A stretch of 8,567 nt of DNA from Nitrososphaerota archaeon (GCA_003135575.1 PLCG01000068.1:36163-44729); one strand, 5' to 3'; shown: positions 1 to 5,933, counted from the first letter of the stretch. Numbers and translations: made by a program. The notes: generated by a model from the letters alone, not told the origin.

Positions 1-359
1 TCTTTCCACCAATCGGCCGCTGACCTCGAGGGTTCGGATTTCCCCGCCTTCAACGCTTTCGTGATTTGCTCAAATGATGATAGAAATGGAACGAAGTCGT
101 CTAGCAAATTCTCACCCCAAGCATGCCCCAAGTCCTCAGGCCTTGTTTTCTTGACTCCAAAGAACGAGGCCATAAGATTGCGTTGCTCCCGAGAAGTAGG
201 AAGCATCCCCGTCTTGAAGAGAAGACCCTTGGCAATCTTCTCATTTGCCTGTTGTAGCTGAGAGATTGCGTCCCAATATTCTTCATCTTTGTAGGACGCG
301 GTCGCGCGGCGTAGGTTTCCTTCAGCTTTGTCGAACCAGCTCTCGGGAACTTCGGACAA
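1..359 (-). CDS. HEPN-like helical protein, C-terminus beyond window
   Basis: Open minus-strand frame of 119 codons that continues past the left edge without a stop. An upstream in-frame TAA lies about 28 bases before the first usable start, a TTG at 359; no ATG or GTG is available. A TATA-like box at 385-391 sits about 29 bases upstream, fitting leaderless transcription. Residues 7-53 resemble the first two helices of HEPN domains: SWFDKAEGNL, then YWDAISQLQQANEKIAKGLL, the usual pattern of an aromatic, alternating Ala/Gln, a conserved Glu and a Lys before small hydrophobics. R73 and H79 (TRPEDLGH) have R-x5-H spacing, within the range of the HEPN RNase motif, but their place in the fold is uncertain and the C-terminal helices are missing. 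HEPN proteins are RNases or partners of nucleotidyltransferases in toxin-antitoxin and defence loci. The family call is from pattern only; function is inferred. Confidence 0.6.
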   Translation of the reverse strand, partial: MSEVPESWFDKAEGNLRRATASYKDEEYWDAISQLQQANEKIAKGLLFKTGMLPTSREQRNLMASFFGVKKTRPEDLGHAWGENLLDDFVPFLSSFEQITKALKAGKSEPSRSAADWWK

Positions 360-384
360 GTGAAGAAATGAGAGCGAGCGCGTC

Positions 385-391
385 GATTAAG
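385..391 (-). promoter_or_regulatory. TATA-like box of the HEPN-like gene
   Basis: On the minus strand the A/T-rich stretch CTTAATC is centred about 29 bases upstream of the TTG at 359. This is the archaeal TATA-to-start distance expected for a leaderless transcript. The element is short and imperfect. Confidence 0.35.
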
Positions 392-461
392 GTTATCTGG
401 CGAGTCAACGTGCAAGCCATTCAAAATGCGGAAAAGTTAGTGGAGGTTCAAAACCAGAAAG

Positions 462-470
462 AGTAAAACT
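462..470 (+). promoter_or_regulatory. TATA-like box of the 492-812 gene
   Basis: AGTAAAACT is centred about 26 bases upstream of the ATG at 492, which fits leaderless initiation. A second A/T-rich stretch, CTTAAATC at 476-483, lies too close to the ATG to serve it. Confidence 0.4.
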
Positions 471-491
471 GACTACTTAAATCGACCGACC

Positions 492-812
492 ATGAGCGAA
501 GACACAAGGGTCAGGCCGCCCAAAATTTACTTTGCTAGTGGCAGCAAGAATCGACTGGTATTCGACGCTGGATATGACGGGGGAACCGCATATCTCTATG
601 AGTCCATCGACCACAAAATCCACGTTGCAAACATAGACCTGGCCCTGGAAGAGTGGGATTTCTCTTCCTACCGAAAAGAATGGGTAGTTCTGAGCGAAGA
701 TGAACTATTCAATGATGCGAGAATAGCCAAAATAAGGAAACTCGTCGATGAATCCCATGGAGTGACGAATCTTGACACCTCTGAGTCTGAGGGGCAGGCG
801 CCGAGTTCTTGA
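492..812 (+). CDS. Hypothetical 106-residue protein
   Basis: Not recognised. The 106-residue product starts at the only reasonable codon, ATG 492; the frame is closed upstream by a TAG at 438-440, with no other Met near the N-terminus. The first half alternates aromatic, hydrophobic and Gly residues (KIYFASGSKNRLVFDAGYDG, then AYLYES), suggesting short beta strands. The second half is acidic and helical (ALEEWDFSSYRKEW, then ELFNDARIAKIRKLVDE), and the tail is Ser/Glu-rich. There is no signal peptide or membrane segment, so it should be cytoplasmic. It ends 16 bases before the start proposed for the downstream zinc-ribbon gene, on the same strand, so the two probably form an operon. It is divergent from the HEPN-like gene. 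Reading-frame length, composition and promoter support it as real; no function can be assigned. Confidence 0.65.
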   Translation: MSEDTRVRPPKIYFASGSKNRLVFDAGYDGGTAYLYESIDHKIHVANIDLALEEWDFSSYRKEWVVLSEDELFNDARIAKIRKLVDESHGVTNLDTSESEGQAPSS

Positions 813-828
813 CAGAACCAGGAAACGT

Positions 829-1170
829 ATGCCAAAGAGGCCAAACTCTGAAGGCGAGAGAAGGGGTTGGCTGCCTGTAAGGCGCATCAAGATGAACGCC
901 GGTGAAATTACTGACGCATACCAACTGGAGAAACCTGACGATAAGTCACTCTGGATTGCTTTCAACTCAGACGAGCATAACGCATTCATGGAAGACATTA
1001 GGGCTAGGTTGGATAAGATGGAAGGCTTAGTCAGCAAGCGCCCGGGTCTCGTATCGTCAGCGACAGTCTCCCCCAGCAAGCCAGTTGACGAGAAGATTTT
1101 CTGCACCCAGTGCGGCTCACATCAGAGTTCTCAGAACAACTACTGTAGACATTGCGGCACGCGCCTGTAA
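829..1170 (+). CDS. Protein with C-terminal zinc ribbon
   Basis: 113 residues from ATG 829. The C-terminus carries C-x2-C-x10-C-x2-C (C92, C95, C106, C109: FCTQCGS, then YCRHCG), a standard double-CxxC zinc ribbon. Such modules bind nucleic acid or mediate protein contacts in many archaeal proteins. The preceding helical part (about residues 48-67, DEHNAFMEDIRARLDKMEG) is joined to the ribbon by a Ser/Pro-rich linker. The start is uncertain. ATG 829 has AGGA at 819-822 at a suitable distance and follows the previous stop by 16 bases. ATG 892 is an alternative that removes the basic N-terminus, and the frame also extends upstream to a TTG at 772 that would overlap the neighbour. Same-strand spacing suggests co-transcription with 492-812. 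Substrate and partner are unknown. Confidence 0.7.
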   Translation: MPKRPNSEGERRGWLPVRRIKMNAGEITDAYQLEKPDDKSLWIAFNSDEHNAFMEDIRARLDKMEGLVSKRPGLVSSATVSPSKPVDEKIFCTQCGSHQSSQNNYCRHCGTRL

Positions 1171-1258
1171 GCCAAGTAGCATCCTGATTTGAACGGACTT
1201 GATTCAGGCTCCGTGACCATTGATGAGCAAGTCGTGGACCATAACAGATTTACCGTTC

Positions 1259-1588
1259 TCAGTACCCATAGCTCACTAACAGTTCCATTAGCGTTCTACT
1301 AATCTTCTTGACCGACCCAATTTCGGATGTGGAGTAATAGTTGACTAGTTCCCTAATCTGTGTTGAGATGTCCTTCATAGCCTTCTCATACTCTTCCTTT
1401 GTTTGTGGGTGGTTAAGGAGTCCGAGGCCTTCACCCGGCCTTCTAATTCTTCCGATGTAGCACTCGTCCCCTTTTCCATGAAGAAATCTCAGGTACTTCA
1501 AGTCAGGTCTTGATTTCTTTGGGGAAATTATACTTTGAAGGCCGTCTCGACCACACTTCGGACACTTCGACCGGATTGATTCATCCAT
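1259..1588 (-). CDS. Zinc-ribbon protein, archaeal CPxCG...YIG type
   Basis: 109 residues from ATG 1588; a TTG nine bases upstream (1597) is an alternative. An N-terminal metal site is visible: C9 and C12 in KCPKCGRDG, then LKYLRFLHGKGDECYIGRI with H37 and C43. The layout CPxCG, basic strand, Y-[LV]-R-F-x-H, then CYIG recurs in small zinc-finger proteins of archaea, often beside mobile or information-processing genes; this is from memory of the pattern, not a search. The rest is a charged helical domain (YEKAMKDISTQIRELVNYY, then ISRTLMELLVSYGY). The protein is divergent from the GHKL ATPase gene. A perfect GTAAAC-N3-GTTTAC dyad lies 17-31 bases upstream of its ATG, over the expected TATA position, so repression at that site is plausible. 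A DNA-binding or adaptor role is inference. Confidence 0.75.
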   Translation of the reverse strand: MDESIRSKCPKCGRDGLQSIISPKKSRPDLKYLRFLHGKGDECYIGRIRRPGEGLGLLNHPQTKEEYEKAMKDISTQIRELVNYYSTSEIGSVKKISRTLMELLVSYGY

Positions 1589-1604
1589 CGATTGCAAGAC
1601 GGTC

Positions 1605-1619
1605 GTAAACTCTGTTTAC
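1605..1619. promoter_or_regulatory. Perfect dyad GTAAAC-N3-GTTTAC, operator candidate
   Basis: Six-base perfect inverted arms flank the spacer TCT in the divergent region between the zinc-ribbon gene (ATG 1588) and the GHKL ATPase gene (ATG 1689). The A/T-rich arms include the likely minus-strand TATA element (TTGTAAAC), so a bound dimer could block transcription of the zinc-ribbon gene and perhaps affect the ATPase gene. No second copy was seen in the window. Confidence 0.45.
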
Positions 1620-1688
1620 AACTCTAATAAATGTTCTTGGTAAAGATTCAATAACAAAGTAGACAATCCATGAGTACTGAGCCAAATC

Positions 1689-3056
1689 ATGGTCAAGCTT
1701 GAACACAAGGCAGGACCGACTCTCATAAGAGAACTTGCCCTTCGCTTGTACCCTTCCGCATTCGAATCCTTCCGTGAAGCGATTTCCAACGCTTTTGACG
1801 AAGGTTCCAAGAAGGTCGAGGTCATTTGTTCGAATAACGAAATCATCTTCGAAGATTGGGGGGAAGGGATTCATGACATTGACAGGTTCTTCATGGCCGG
1901 ACAAGACTCGAAAGCCAATTTGGGCGGTGAAACCATCGGACAAAAGGGCCTGGGCAAACTTGCCTTACTCCGTCTCAAGAACGAAGTTGAGTTCAGAACG
2001 AACAATGGCGAGGTTGGAATCGACATTATGATGAGCATTGAAGGGTTTGAACCTCCCCAATACAAGGCGGCAAACAAGTTCATCGACCATCGGGGGACGC
2101 AAATCGTCATAAAGAATCCCGACATCGTTCCGCCCACGGATGAACTCTCGGAATATCTGAAAAGAGTCTTTGGCCTACGAATCGCAAGTGGCTACGAGGT
2201 AGTCCTCAACGGCGCTAAACTAGAATCAAAGGTTGACCCAAAGGAAGACCGACTATTCAGAATGACTGGAGCGACTGACGTAATGGGCAATCTGAAACAG
2301 GACAAAGCTGGCAAGGGTTCTGTCGACCTCTATGTCAAGCACGTGTTTATCCGTTCGTTGTCGGTTGACCCCGAAAGAAGTTTCAAAGGATGGGTAAACT
2401 GCAATGAGCTAATTCCCTCTACAAATCGGAACGATGTCATGGTTGACGAGCCTATCTATTTGGACTTCATCGACCATTTGAGACAGTATGTTGCGCACAG
2501 GTTCCCTAGGCGTGATGAAGACTTGGAGAGGGCCGAAGTCATTATTGCCAACGAACTTTCGAAAATGCTCCAGAAATATCTGAAGCACATGAACATCATG
2601 CCGAGAGGCAGCCTTCCCTTTGGACGTGGAACGGAGGATGCTTTGGACTTGAATAAGAGGAAGAAGCGCCAACCAAAGAACCTGAAACCTGAGAAACCCT
2701 CAGAGCGAGAAGAACAAGAGCTGAAAGCTAAACTGAAGACCAACAGTCCAATCAAGAGGACGCGCAAGAATGATTTTGGGTTCAACGAACTTTGGTTGAA
2801 GGAAGGGAATGAAAAGGAGCCTTATTATTTCTGCGAACCGAACTTCACTGTGTACAACACGACAAATGACCTCTACAAGTATGCGATGAAGAACAAACAG
2901 CAACTTGGGCCAAAGACTCTGAGGTTCTTGCCTTGGCTTGCCAGGTGCGGAGTGAACATGAATCCTGAGTCAAAGAAATGGGACAAGGACAAGTTCAATA
3001 TGGAAGTTGACCGAGCCGTGCGTTATTATCTAACGCAGTTGGGCGAGATAACATAG
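1689..3056 (+). CDS. GHKL (Hsp90/MORC-like) ATPase, HATPase_c_3 type
   Basis: 455 residues, soluble, from ATG 1689; a TGA in frame at 1671-1673 excludes a longer form. The Bergerat ATP-binding fold is complete. The N box is REAISNAFDEG (E30, N34, D37), the G1 box EDWGEGI (D56, G58, G60), the G2 box GQKGLGK (G84, G87, G89, K90), and a later RGTQIVI (135-141) matches the G3 strand. A second domain follows, with CNELIPSTNRNDVM at about 236-250, like the transducer domain of Hsp90, MutL and MORC-type ATPases. A basic, Lys/Glu-rich linker (about 317-362) leads to a C-terminal domain with YYFCEPNFTVYNTTNDLYKY and RFLPWLARCGV. GHKL enzymes use ATP-driven dimerisation to clamp DNA or protein clients, and prokaryotic MORC-like members often sit in restriction or conflict loci. 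No nuclease motif is visible. Neighbours are zinc-ribbon and HTH-like proteins. The fold assignment is strong; the client and biological role are unknown. Confidence 0.92.
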   Translation: MVKLEHKAGPTLIRELALRLYPSAFESFREAISNAFDEGSKKVEVICSNNEIIFEDWGEGIHDIDRFFMAGQDSKANLGGETIGQKGLGKLALLRLKNEVEFRTNNGEVGIDIMMSIEGFEPPQYKAANKFIDHRGTQIVIKNPDIVPPTDELSEYLKRVFGLRIASGYEVVLNGAKLESKVDPKEDRLFRMTGATDVMGNLKQDKAGKGSVDLYVKHVFIRSLSVDPERSFKGWVNCNELIPSTNRNDVMVDEPIYLDFIDHLRQYVAHRFPRRDEDLERAEVIIANELSKMLQKYLKHMNIMPRGSLPFGRGTEDALDLNKRKKRQPKNLKPEKPSEREEQELKAKLKTNSPIKRTRKNDFGFNELWLKEGNEKEPYYFCEPNFTVYNTTNDLYKYAMKNKQQLGPKTLRFLPWLARCGVNMNPESKKWDKDKFNMEVDRAVRYYLTQLGEIT

Positions 3057-3200
3057 TAACCGGTCAACTTCACATCAGAAATAGTTCTCGCAGTCCGTGT
3101 GTCCTTGACTGACCGGAATCCTGGTAGCAATTCGGTCACTGTAAATAGGCTAGATTCAGGCCTCTTGACCAAGACGGGGCAAGGAGTATACCATTACCAG

Positions 3201-3209
3201 TTAACTAAG
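3201..3209 (+). promoter_or_regulatory. TATA-like box of the 3232-3552 gene
   Basis: TTAACTAAG is centred 27 bases upstream of ATG 3232 with no Shine-Dalgarno site between, a good match to a leaderless archaeal promoter. The 144 bases before it (3057-3200) hold no gene. They contain TGACCG at 3110-3115 facing CGGTCA at 3133-3138, a weak inverted repeat with a 17-base loop. Confidence 0.5.
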
Positions 3210-3231
3210 CACATTCCTATCCTTCACGACC

Positions 3232-3552
3232 ATGGCAACCAAGAAAGCAGCTGGAAAGGATGCGACGGTCGGCGAAGGCAAAGTCTCGAAGCGTAGGGTG
3301 CTATCGATGTTCCCTACTGACGTCGGCTCTCTGACAAAGGAGGAACGGACGAACCTGACTTTCAAGCCCAACAGCATGGGTGAGGTCATCATCCAAGCTC
3401 TCGATAAGCACGGAATCGAAGCAGGGGATAAGCGGAAGCAAGTCGTGGAGCAAGTCAAGGCGAAATTCAAAGATGCGAGCGATTCCACGATTCGGACGCA
3501 AATCTATAGAGGCATCGTCAACATGAGGGCCATAACCGGCACGCTGGGGTGA
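3232..3552 (+). CDS. Small basic protein, possible winged-helix/HTH
   Basis: 106 residues from ATG 3232, chosen because a TATA-like box lies 27 bases upstream. The N-terminus is Lys/Ala-rich and disordered (MATKKAAGKDATVGEGKVSK). The C-terminal half, about 48-100, forms several predicted helices: MGEVIIQALDKHG, then KRKQVVEQVKAKF, then SDSTIRTQIYRGIVNMRA. The turn D-A-S-D-S-T-I-R before an amphipathic helix resembles the recognition-helix entry of helix-turn-helix domains (compare 'stvr.qiyr.l'), so DNA binding is plausible though not shown. It follows the GHKL ATPase on the same strand but has its own promoter 175 bases away, so coupling is not obligatory. It ends 3 bases from the convergent stop of the PsbP-like gene. 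The family was not recognised with certainty. Confidence 0.7.
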   Translation: MATKKAAGKDATVGEGKVSKRRVLSMFPTDVGSLTKEERTNLTFKPNSMGEVIIQALDKHGIEAGDKRKQVVEQVKAKFKDASDSTIRTQIYRGIVNMRAITGTLG

Positions 3553-3555
3553 TAA

Positions 3556-4185
3556 TTACGGGCTCAAAAAGCCGAAACTGGACTCGAAAGTCCCAAATCT
3601 TGTGAGGTTCGCGCTTGCGTCGCTCGCACTGCAAGTGTCGAACCCCAAGATGTAGGCCATGCCGTTGTGCGTAGTCACGACGTCTCTTGCGGGACAGTCG
3701 CCACCGCCGTTCGTGGGAAAGTGGATGGTGTATGCGATTTCGAACGCGAGAGACCCTGCCAAGGTCATGTTCTGAAGCGAGTTGTAGGTTATCCCCTCGC
3801 TCGACCAAATTTGGGCGAGCTTCTCCTTGTAGGTCACGGCGTACTGCGACGCGCTGCCAATCTGGGGGGACTTATCGACCGAGACGACGAAACTCCCGCC
3901 AAACCCCTGCGAGTTCGATGGATGGACTGAGAGGACAGGGATGAGTCCGGCCGCGCTCTCTTCGGAGGTCGGGGTCGGGTTTCGAAATATCTCCCAAGCT
4001 CCTGGGACCTGCACTGTGAAACCATTGACTGAGTCCGAATAGGATTGGTAGGTCTGGCTGGTCGCAACTGTCACCGACAAAGGTGTGACGTTATTTTGGA
4101 CCGGTGGGCTCATCGAGGCGCCGATTGCGGATAAGACGGCCACTGCGGCGAGGAAGACCAGGACTCCCTTCAGCCAAAGCTTCAC
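3556..4185 (-). CDS. Exported PsbP/DcrB-like protein
   Basis: 209 residues when started at GTG 4185; a GTG at 4200 would add five. GTG 4185 is preferred because a TATA-like box at 4209-4216 is centred 27 bases upstream, and because the product then begins MKLWLKGVLVFLAAVAVLSA, a compact signal peptide or N-terminal anchor (hydrophobic core about 7-22). The mature part shows the PsbP/DcrB (DUF1795-like) pattern: VNGFTVQVPGAWEIFRNP (53-70), a central strand region, AGSLAFEIAYTIHF (143-156), NGMAYILGFDT (174-184) and a closing FGTFESSFGF (197-206), where such proteins typically end in '..i..SF.f'. C164 and C185 could form a disulfide outside the cell. Members of this fold in non-photosynthetic organisms have no common defined function. 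The fold call is moderate; extracellular location is well supported. Confidence 0.8.
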   Translation of the reverse strand: MKLWLKGVLVFLAAVAVLSAIGASMSPPVQNNVTPLSVTVATSQTYQSYSDSVNGFTVQVPGAWEIFRNPTPTSEESAAGLIPVLSVHPSNSQGFGGSFVVSVDKSPQIGSASQYAVTYKEKLAQIWSSEGITYNSLQNMTLAGSLAFEIAYTIHFPTNGGGDCPARDVVTTHNGMAYILGFDTCSASDASANLTRFGTFESSFGFLSP

Positions 4186-4208
4186 AGCGCATGATGTCAC
4201 TCTGGTCT

Positions 4209-4216
4209 GTTAAAGG
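4209..4216 (-). promoter_or_regulatory. TATA-like box of the PsbP-like gene
   Basis: CCTTTAAC on the minus strand is centred 27 bases upstream of GTG 4185. This decides between the two GTG candidates, because it lies only about 12 bases from GTG 4200. Confidence 0.45.
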
Positions 4217-4239
4217 CTAATCGAAGGCGTGAAACGAGA

Positions 4240-4256
4240 GACTCTGTGCAAGAGTC
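4240..4256 (-). repeat. Small inverted repeat over a stop codon
   Basis: GACTCT (4240-4245) and AGAGTC (4251-4256) form a six-base perfect stem with loop GTGCA, overlapping the stop codon of the 4255-4461 gene. It could be an RNA 3'-end hairpin. No strong T-run follows on the minus strand, so a terminator role is weakly supported. Confidence 0.25.
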
Positions 4257-4461
4257 AGAAGTTCTTCACTATGATGGCGGTTGCGCTCAGAAACACTGCG
4301 CAGAGGCCGAATATCACCGCAAGCGCGATGTAGGGGTCTGAAGCGTAAGCATTCACGTTATTGACTTGCCATTCATAGGATAGAATTCCAAAAAGCCCTG
4401 CAAGCCCATAGCATCCGCCGAGGCTGATTTGAATTACTGCCAACCAGAGATGATAGGTCAA
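4255..4461 (-). CDS. Small two-TM membrane protein
   Basis: 68 residues from TTG 4461, or 62 from a TTG at 4443; a TATA-like GGATAAG at 4471-4477 is nearer the position expected for the shorter form. Two hydrophobic helices are evident: about 6-28 (LAVIQISLGGCYGLAGLFGIL) and 43-65 (PYIALAVIFGLCAVFLSATAII), joined by a polar loop (YEWQVNNVNAYASD). The tail is VKNF. The family is not recognised. It lies upstream of the exported PsbP-like gene on the same strand with about 70 bases between, but that gene has its own TATA box. It is divergent from the six-TM gene across a region rich in palindromes. The membrane call is solid if the gene is real; the absence of an ATG start lowers confidence. Confidence 0.55.
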   Translation of the reverse strand: MTYHLWLAVIQISLGGCYGLAGLFGILSYEWQVNNVNAYASDPYIALAVIFGLCAVFLSATAIIVKNF

Positions 4462-4505
4462 ACTCCGTCTCTTATCCGTTTCATCACCGTCCTCGCAAGG
4501 GACTT

Positions 4506-4534
4506 TCCAGAATTCTGGACATTTGGAGGCCTCC
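4506..4534. repeat. Two adjacent perfect palindromes in a divergent region
   Basis: TCCAGAATTCTGGA at 4506-4519 is a 14-base perfect palindrome. GGAGGCCTCC at 4525-4534 is a 10-base perfect palindrome five bases further on. Both lie between the divergent two-TM and six-TM genes and could be binding sites for dimeric regulators. Confidence 0.4.
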
Positions 4535-4600
4535 CTTTAGATGTCTGGGCGTGGGTTCCGCCATTTAGGAAAGATTGCGGCCCCGCCCGACGGAATTGGC

Positions 4601-4616
4601 ATCAAGGAAACTTGAT
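4601..4616. repeat. Inverted repeat ATCAAG-GAAA-CTTGAT
   Basis: Six-base perfect arms (4601-4606 and 4611-4616) enclose GAAA. The site is 36-51 bases upstream of the TTG at 4652, so it may act as an operator for the six-TM gene. As RNA it would form a GNRA-type tetraloop hairpin. Confidence 0.35.
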
Positions 4617-4651
4617 ATCCTTTTCTTGTTACTATCAGCTCTGCCATCGCC

Positions 4652-5311
4652 TTGTCGAGCGTGTTTCTTCAGCCCAGCTTAGGCCTTGCAGCATTCTCCC
4701 TCCTAATGTGGGTAACAATGCCTTGGGCGTTTCTCGACAAGGTGGTGTCATTCAAGCAACGTCAGTGGTTGAATGCTGCAACGAAACTATTCTTTGCTTC
4801 TGGTGTTTGGTTTACCGCTGCAGCTATTCTGGATACAACAGGAGTTCTTCGGACGCTCTTGCTTAATGCTTCAGGAATAGCGATTACAACCTCCACCGCC
4901 CCATTAGCGCCATACTTCGCGGCTGGGCTGATTCCTCTTGCTCTTGCGATGGGATGTGCGTACTATGTCATTGAATCGATATCATCAATCGGCGGAGTTG
5001 ACAAAATCACCGTTGTAGGTGCGACCATGGAAATTGGAACGTTGTTGACCGCGTTGTTGATTGATGGTCTCAATGTCGTGTTCCTCTACCAATTCTATCC
5101 AGTGACATCATTCTTGTGGCCACAAAGGTCTCTCATCCTCGTATTCGTTGCCTCATTGCCTGTCTCAATTCTGGCCTCAATTCTATCCATAGCCTTCATG
5201 GTAACAGGCCGGACGTATGCGACAACTGTGAGCCTGATTTTGGCTATTAGCCCCTACATCGTGGCCTTTTTGGTGGCCTTATTGCTCGAAGCGGGGGTCA
5301 GTCATTTTTGA
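4652..5311 (+). CDS. Six-TM integral membrane protein, unknown family
   Basis: 219 residues from TTG 4652, or 216 from GTG 4661. The latter is supported by a TATA-like TTACTATC at 4629-4636, centred about 28 bases upstream. An ATG at 4706 would cut into the first helix. Hydrophobic segments lie at about 9-28, 45-62, 85-108, 125-148, 160-184 and 190-213. The first loop is positively charged (DKVVSFKQRQW), suggesting it faces the cytoplasm. No transporter signature, metal ligand cluster or catalytic motif stands out; a Pro-containing helix (SPYIVAFLVALLLEAG) and acidic residues D138 and E127 inside TM4 may be functional. The family is not recognised. The gene is divergent from the small two-TM gene, so they may share control from the palindromes between them. 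Confidence 0.8.
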   Translation: MSSVFLQPSLGLAAFSLLMWVTMPWAFLDKVVSFKQRQWLNAATKLFFASGVWFTAAAILDTTGVLRTLLLNASGIAITTSTAPLAPYFAAGLIPLALAMGCAYYVIESISSIGGVDKITVVGATMEIGTLLTALLIDGLNVVFLYQFYPVTSFLWPQRSLILVFVASLPVSILASILSIAFMVTGRTYATTVSLILAISPYIVAFLVALLLEAGVSHF

Positions 5312-5341
5312 GTCTACTACGTTAACGCATTCCCCGAGACC

Positions 5342-5476
5342 ATGGCCAACGCCTTGACGCTCGAAGGATGGCCAATAGTGGAGCTGGTCAGCTCGTTCGA
5401 AGTCGGGACTGTGCGACTCATGAACGAGAAGGTCAGAACGATATTTGAGCGTCCATCTATCCGAGGAAATGAATGA
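5342..5476 (+). CDS. Possible 44-residue small protein
   Basis: ATG 5342 opens a 44-codon frame ending in TGA at 5474-5476. It begins MANALTLEGWPIVELVSS and continues FEVGTVRLMNEKVRTIFER. The sequence has a balanced, globular-looking composition with one amphipathic helix (VRLMNEKVRTIFER). It fills the space between the six-TM gene and the convergent tail-anchored gene, overlapping the 3' end of the latter by 20 bases. A weak A/T-rich element (GTTAAC at 5321-5326) lies about 18 bases upstream, closer than ideal. Frames this short often occur by chance, so this is a candidate only. Confidence 0.3.
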   Translation: MANALTLEGWPIVELVSSFEVGTVRLMNEKVRTIFERPSIRGNE

Positions 5477-5912
5477 CTGAATTTGCAGAGAAGAACGCGA
5501 GCACCGCGGTTGCCACGGCAAGAATGACAGTCGCCTGCGCGAGAAGATGATTGCTGGCGAGGATTCTCTGCGTCAGCCTCTCCTGCTTTTTCAGTGACCG
5601 GTATGTCGCGTATGCCGAGAGGGTGTTGGTCCAGTGCCCCATCACCGTTGAAAGGTTAGGGAGTTCTTTGTAGACCTGTTTCAACGACTCGATGAGCTTG
5701 TCCGCGTTCTCCCACTGCATTCCTGTCCAGTCGATATCGCCGTTCGGGAGCCTCTTTAGTTTCAAGTTCGTGGCAAGGATTGCAGCCAATGCCTCGGGAG
5801 CGCTCGATGACATCCGGGCGATGTCTCTCAAAGTCTCCTCGACCTTCGCGTCCAACTTGATGGTCTCAGGGTCTTCGGGCTCGTCCAGCTCAATCCTAAA
5901 GAATCGCGACAC
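5457..5912 (-). CDS. Tail-anchored helical protein
   Basis: 151 residues from GTG 5912. This start is supported by the TATA-like ATAAATC at 5934-5940, centred about 25 bases upstream. The first 120 residues are soluble and helical: an acidic N-terminus (ELDEPEDPETIKLDAKVEE), then VEETLRDIARMS, then NADKLIESLKQVYKELPNL and a basic helix YRSLKKQERLTQRIL. A single hydrophobic helix at about 123-146 (LLAQATVILAVATAVLAFFSA) ends nine residues before a short tail. This gives tail-anchored topology with the bulk in the cytoplasm. No catalytic motif is seen and the family is not recognised. It is divergent from the doubly anchored exported protein at 5990, with 77 bases between the starts. Confidence 0.75.
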   Translation of the reverse strand: MSRFFRIELDEPEDPETIKLDAKVEETLRDIARMSSSAPEALAAILATNLKLKRLPNGDIDWTGMQWENADKLIESLKQVYKELPNLSTVMGHWTNTLSAYATYRSLKKQERLTQRILASNHLLAQATVILAVATAVLAFFSANSVIHFLG

Positions 5913-5933
5913 GCGTGATGCGCCAGCCTCGAT

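Noticed and set aside
101..424. Minus-strand 107-codon frame
   Set aside because: It overlaps the HEPN-like frame, is rich in Arg and Ser with no domain pattern, and the HEPN-like frame has a much more protein-like sequence.
705..1106. Minus-strand 133-codon frame
   Set aside because: It runs antisense to the two-gene unit, including the approach to the zinc ribbon, and shows no recognisable features.
1581..1943. Minus-strand 120-codon frame opposite the ATPase N-terminus
   Set aside because: It lies antisense to the conserved ATP-binding motifs, whose sequence fully explains the region.
3110..3138. TGACCG and CGGTCA facing each other across 17 bases
   Set aside because: The arms are only six bases with a long loop, and similar short matches are expected by chance.
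4429..4866. Plus-strand 145-codon frame
   Set aside because: It is rich in Cys, Trp and Pro with no helix pattern, and overlaps the six-TM gene, which has a clear membrane-protein composition.
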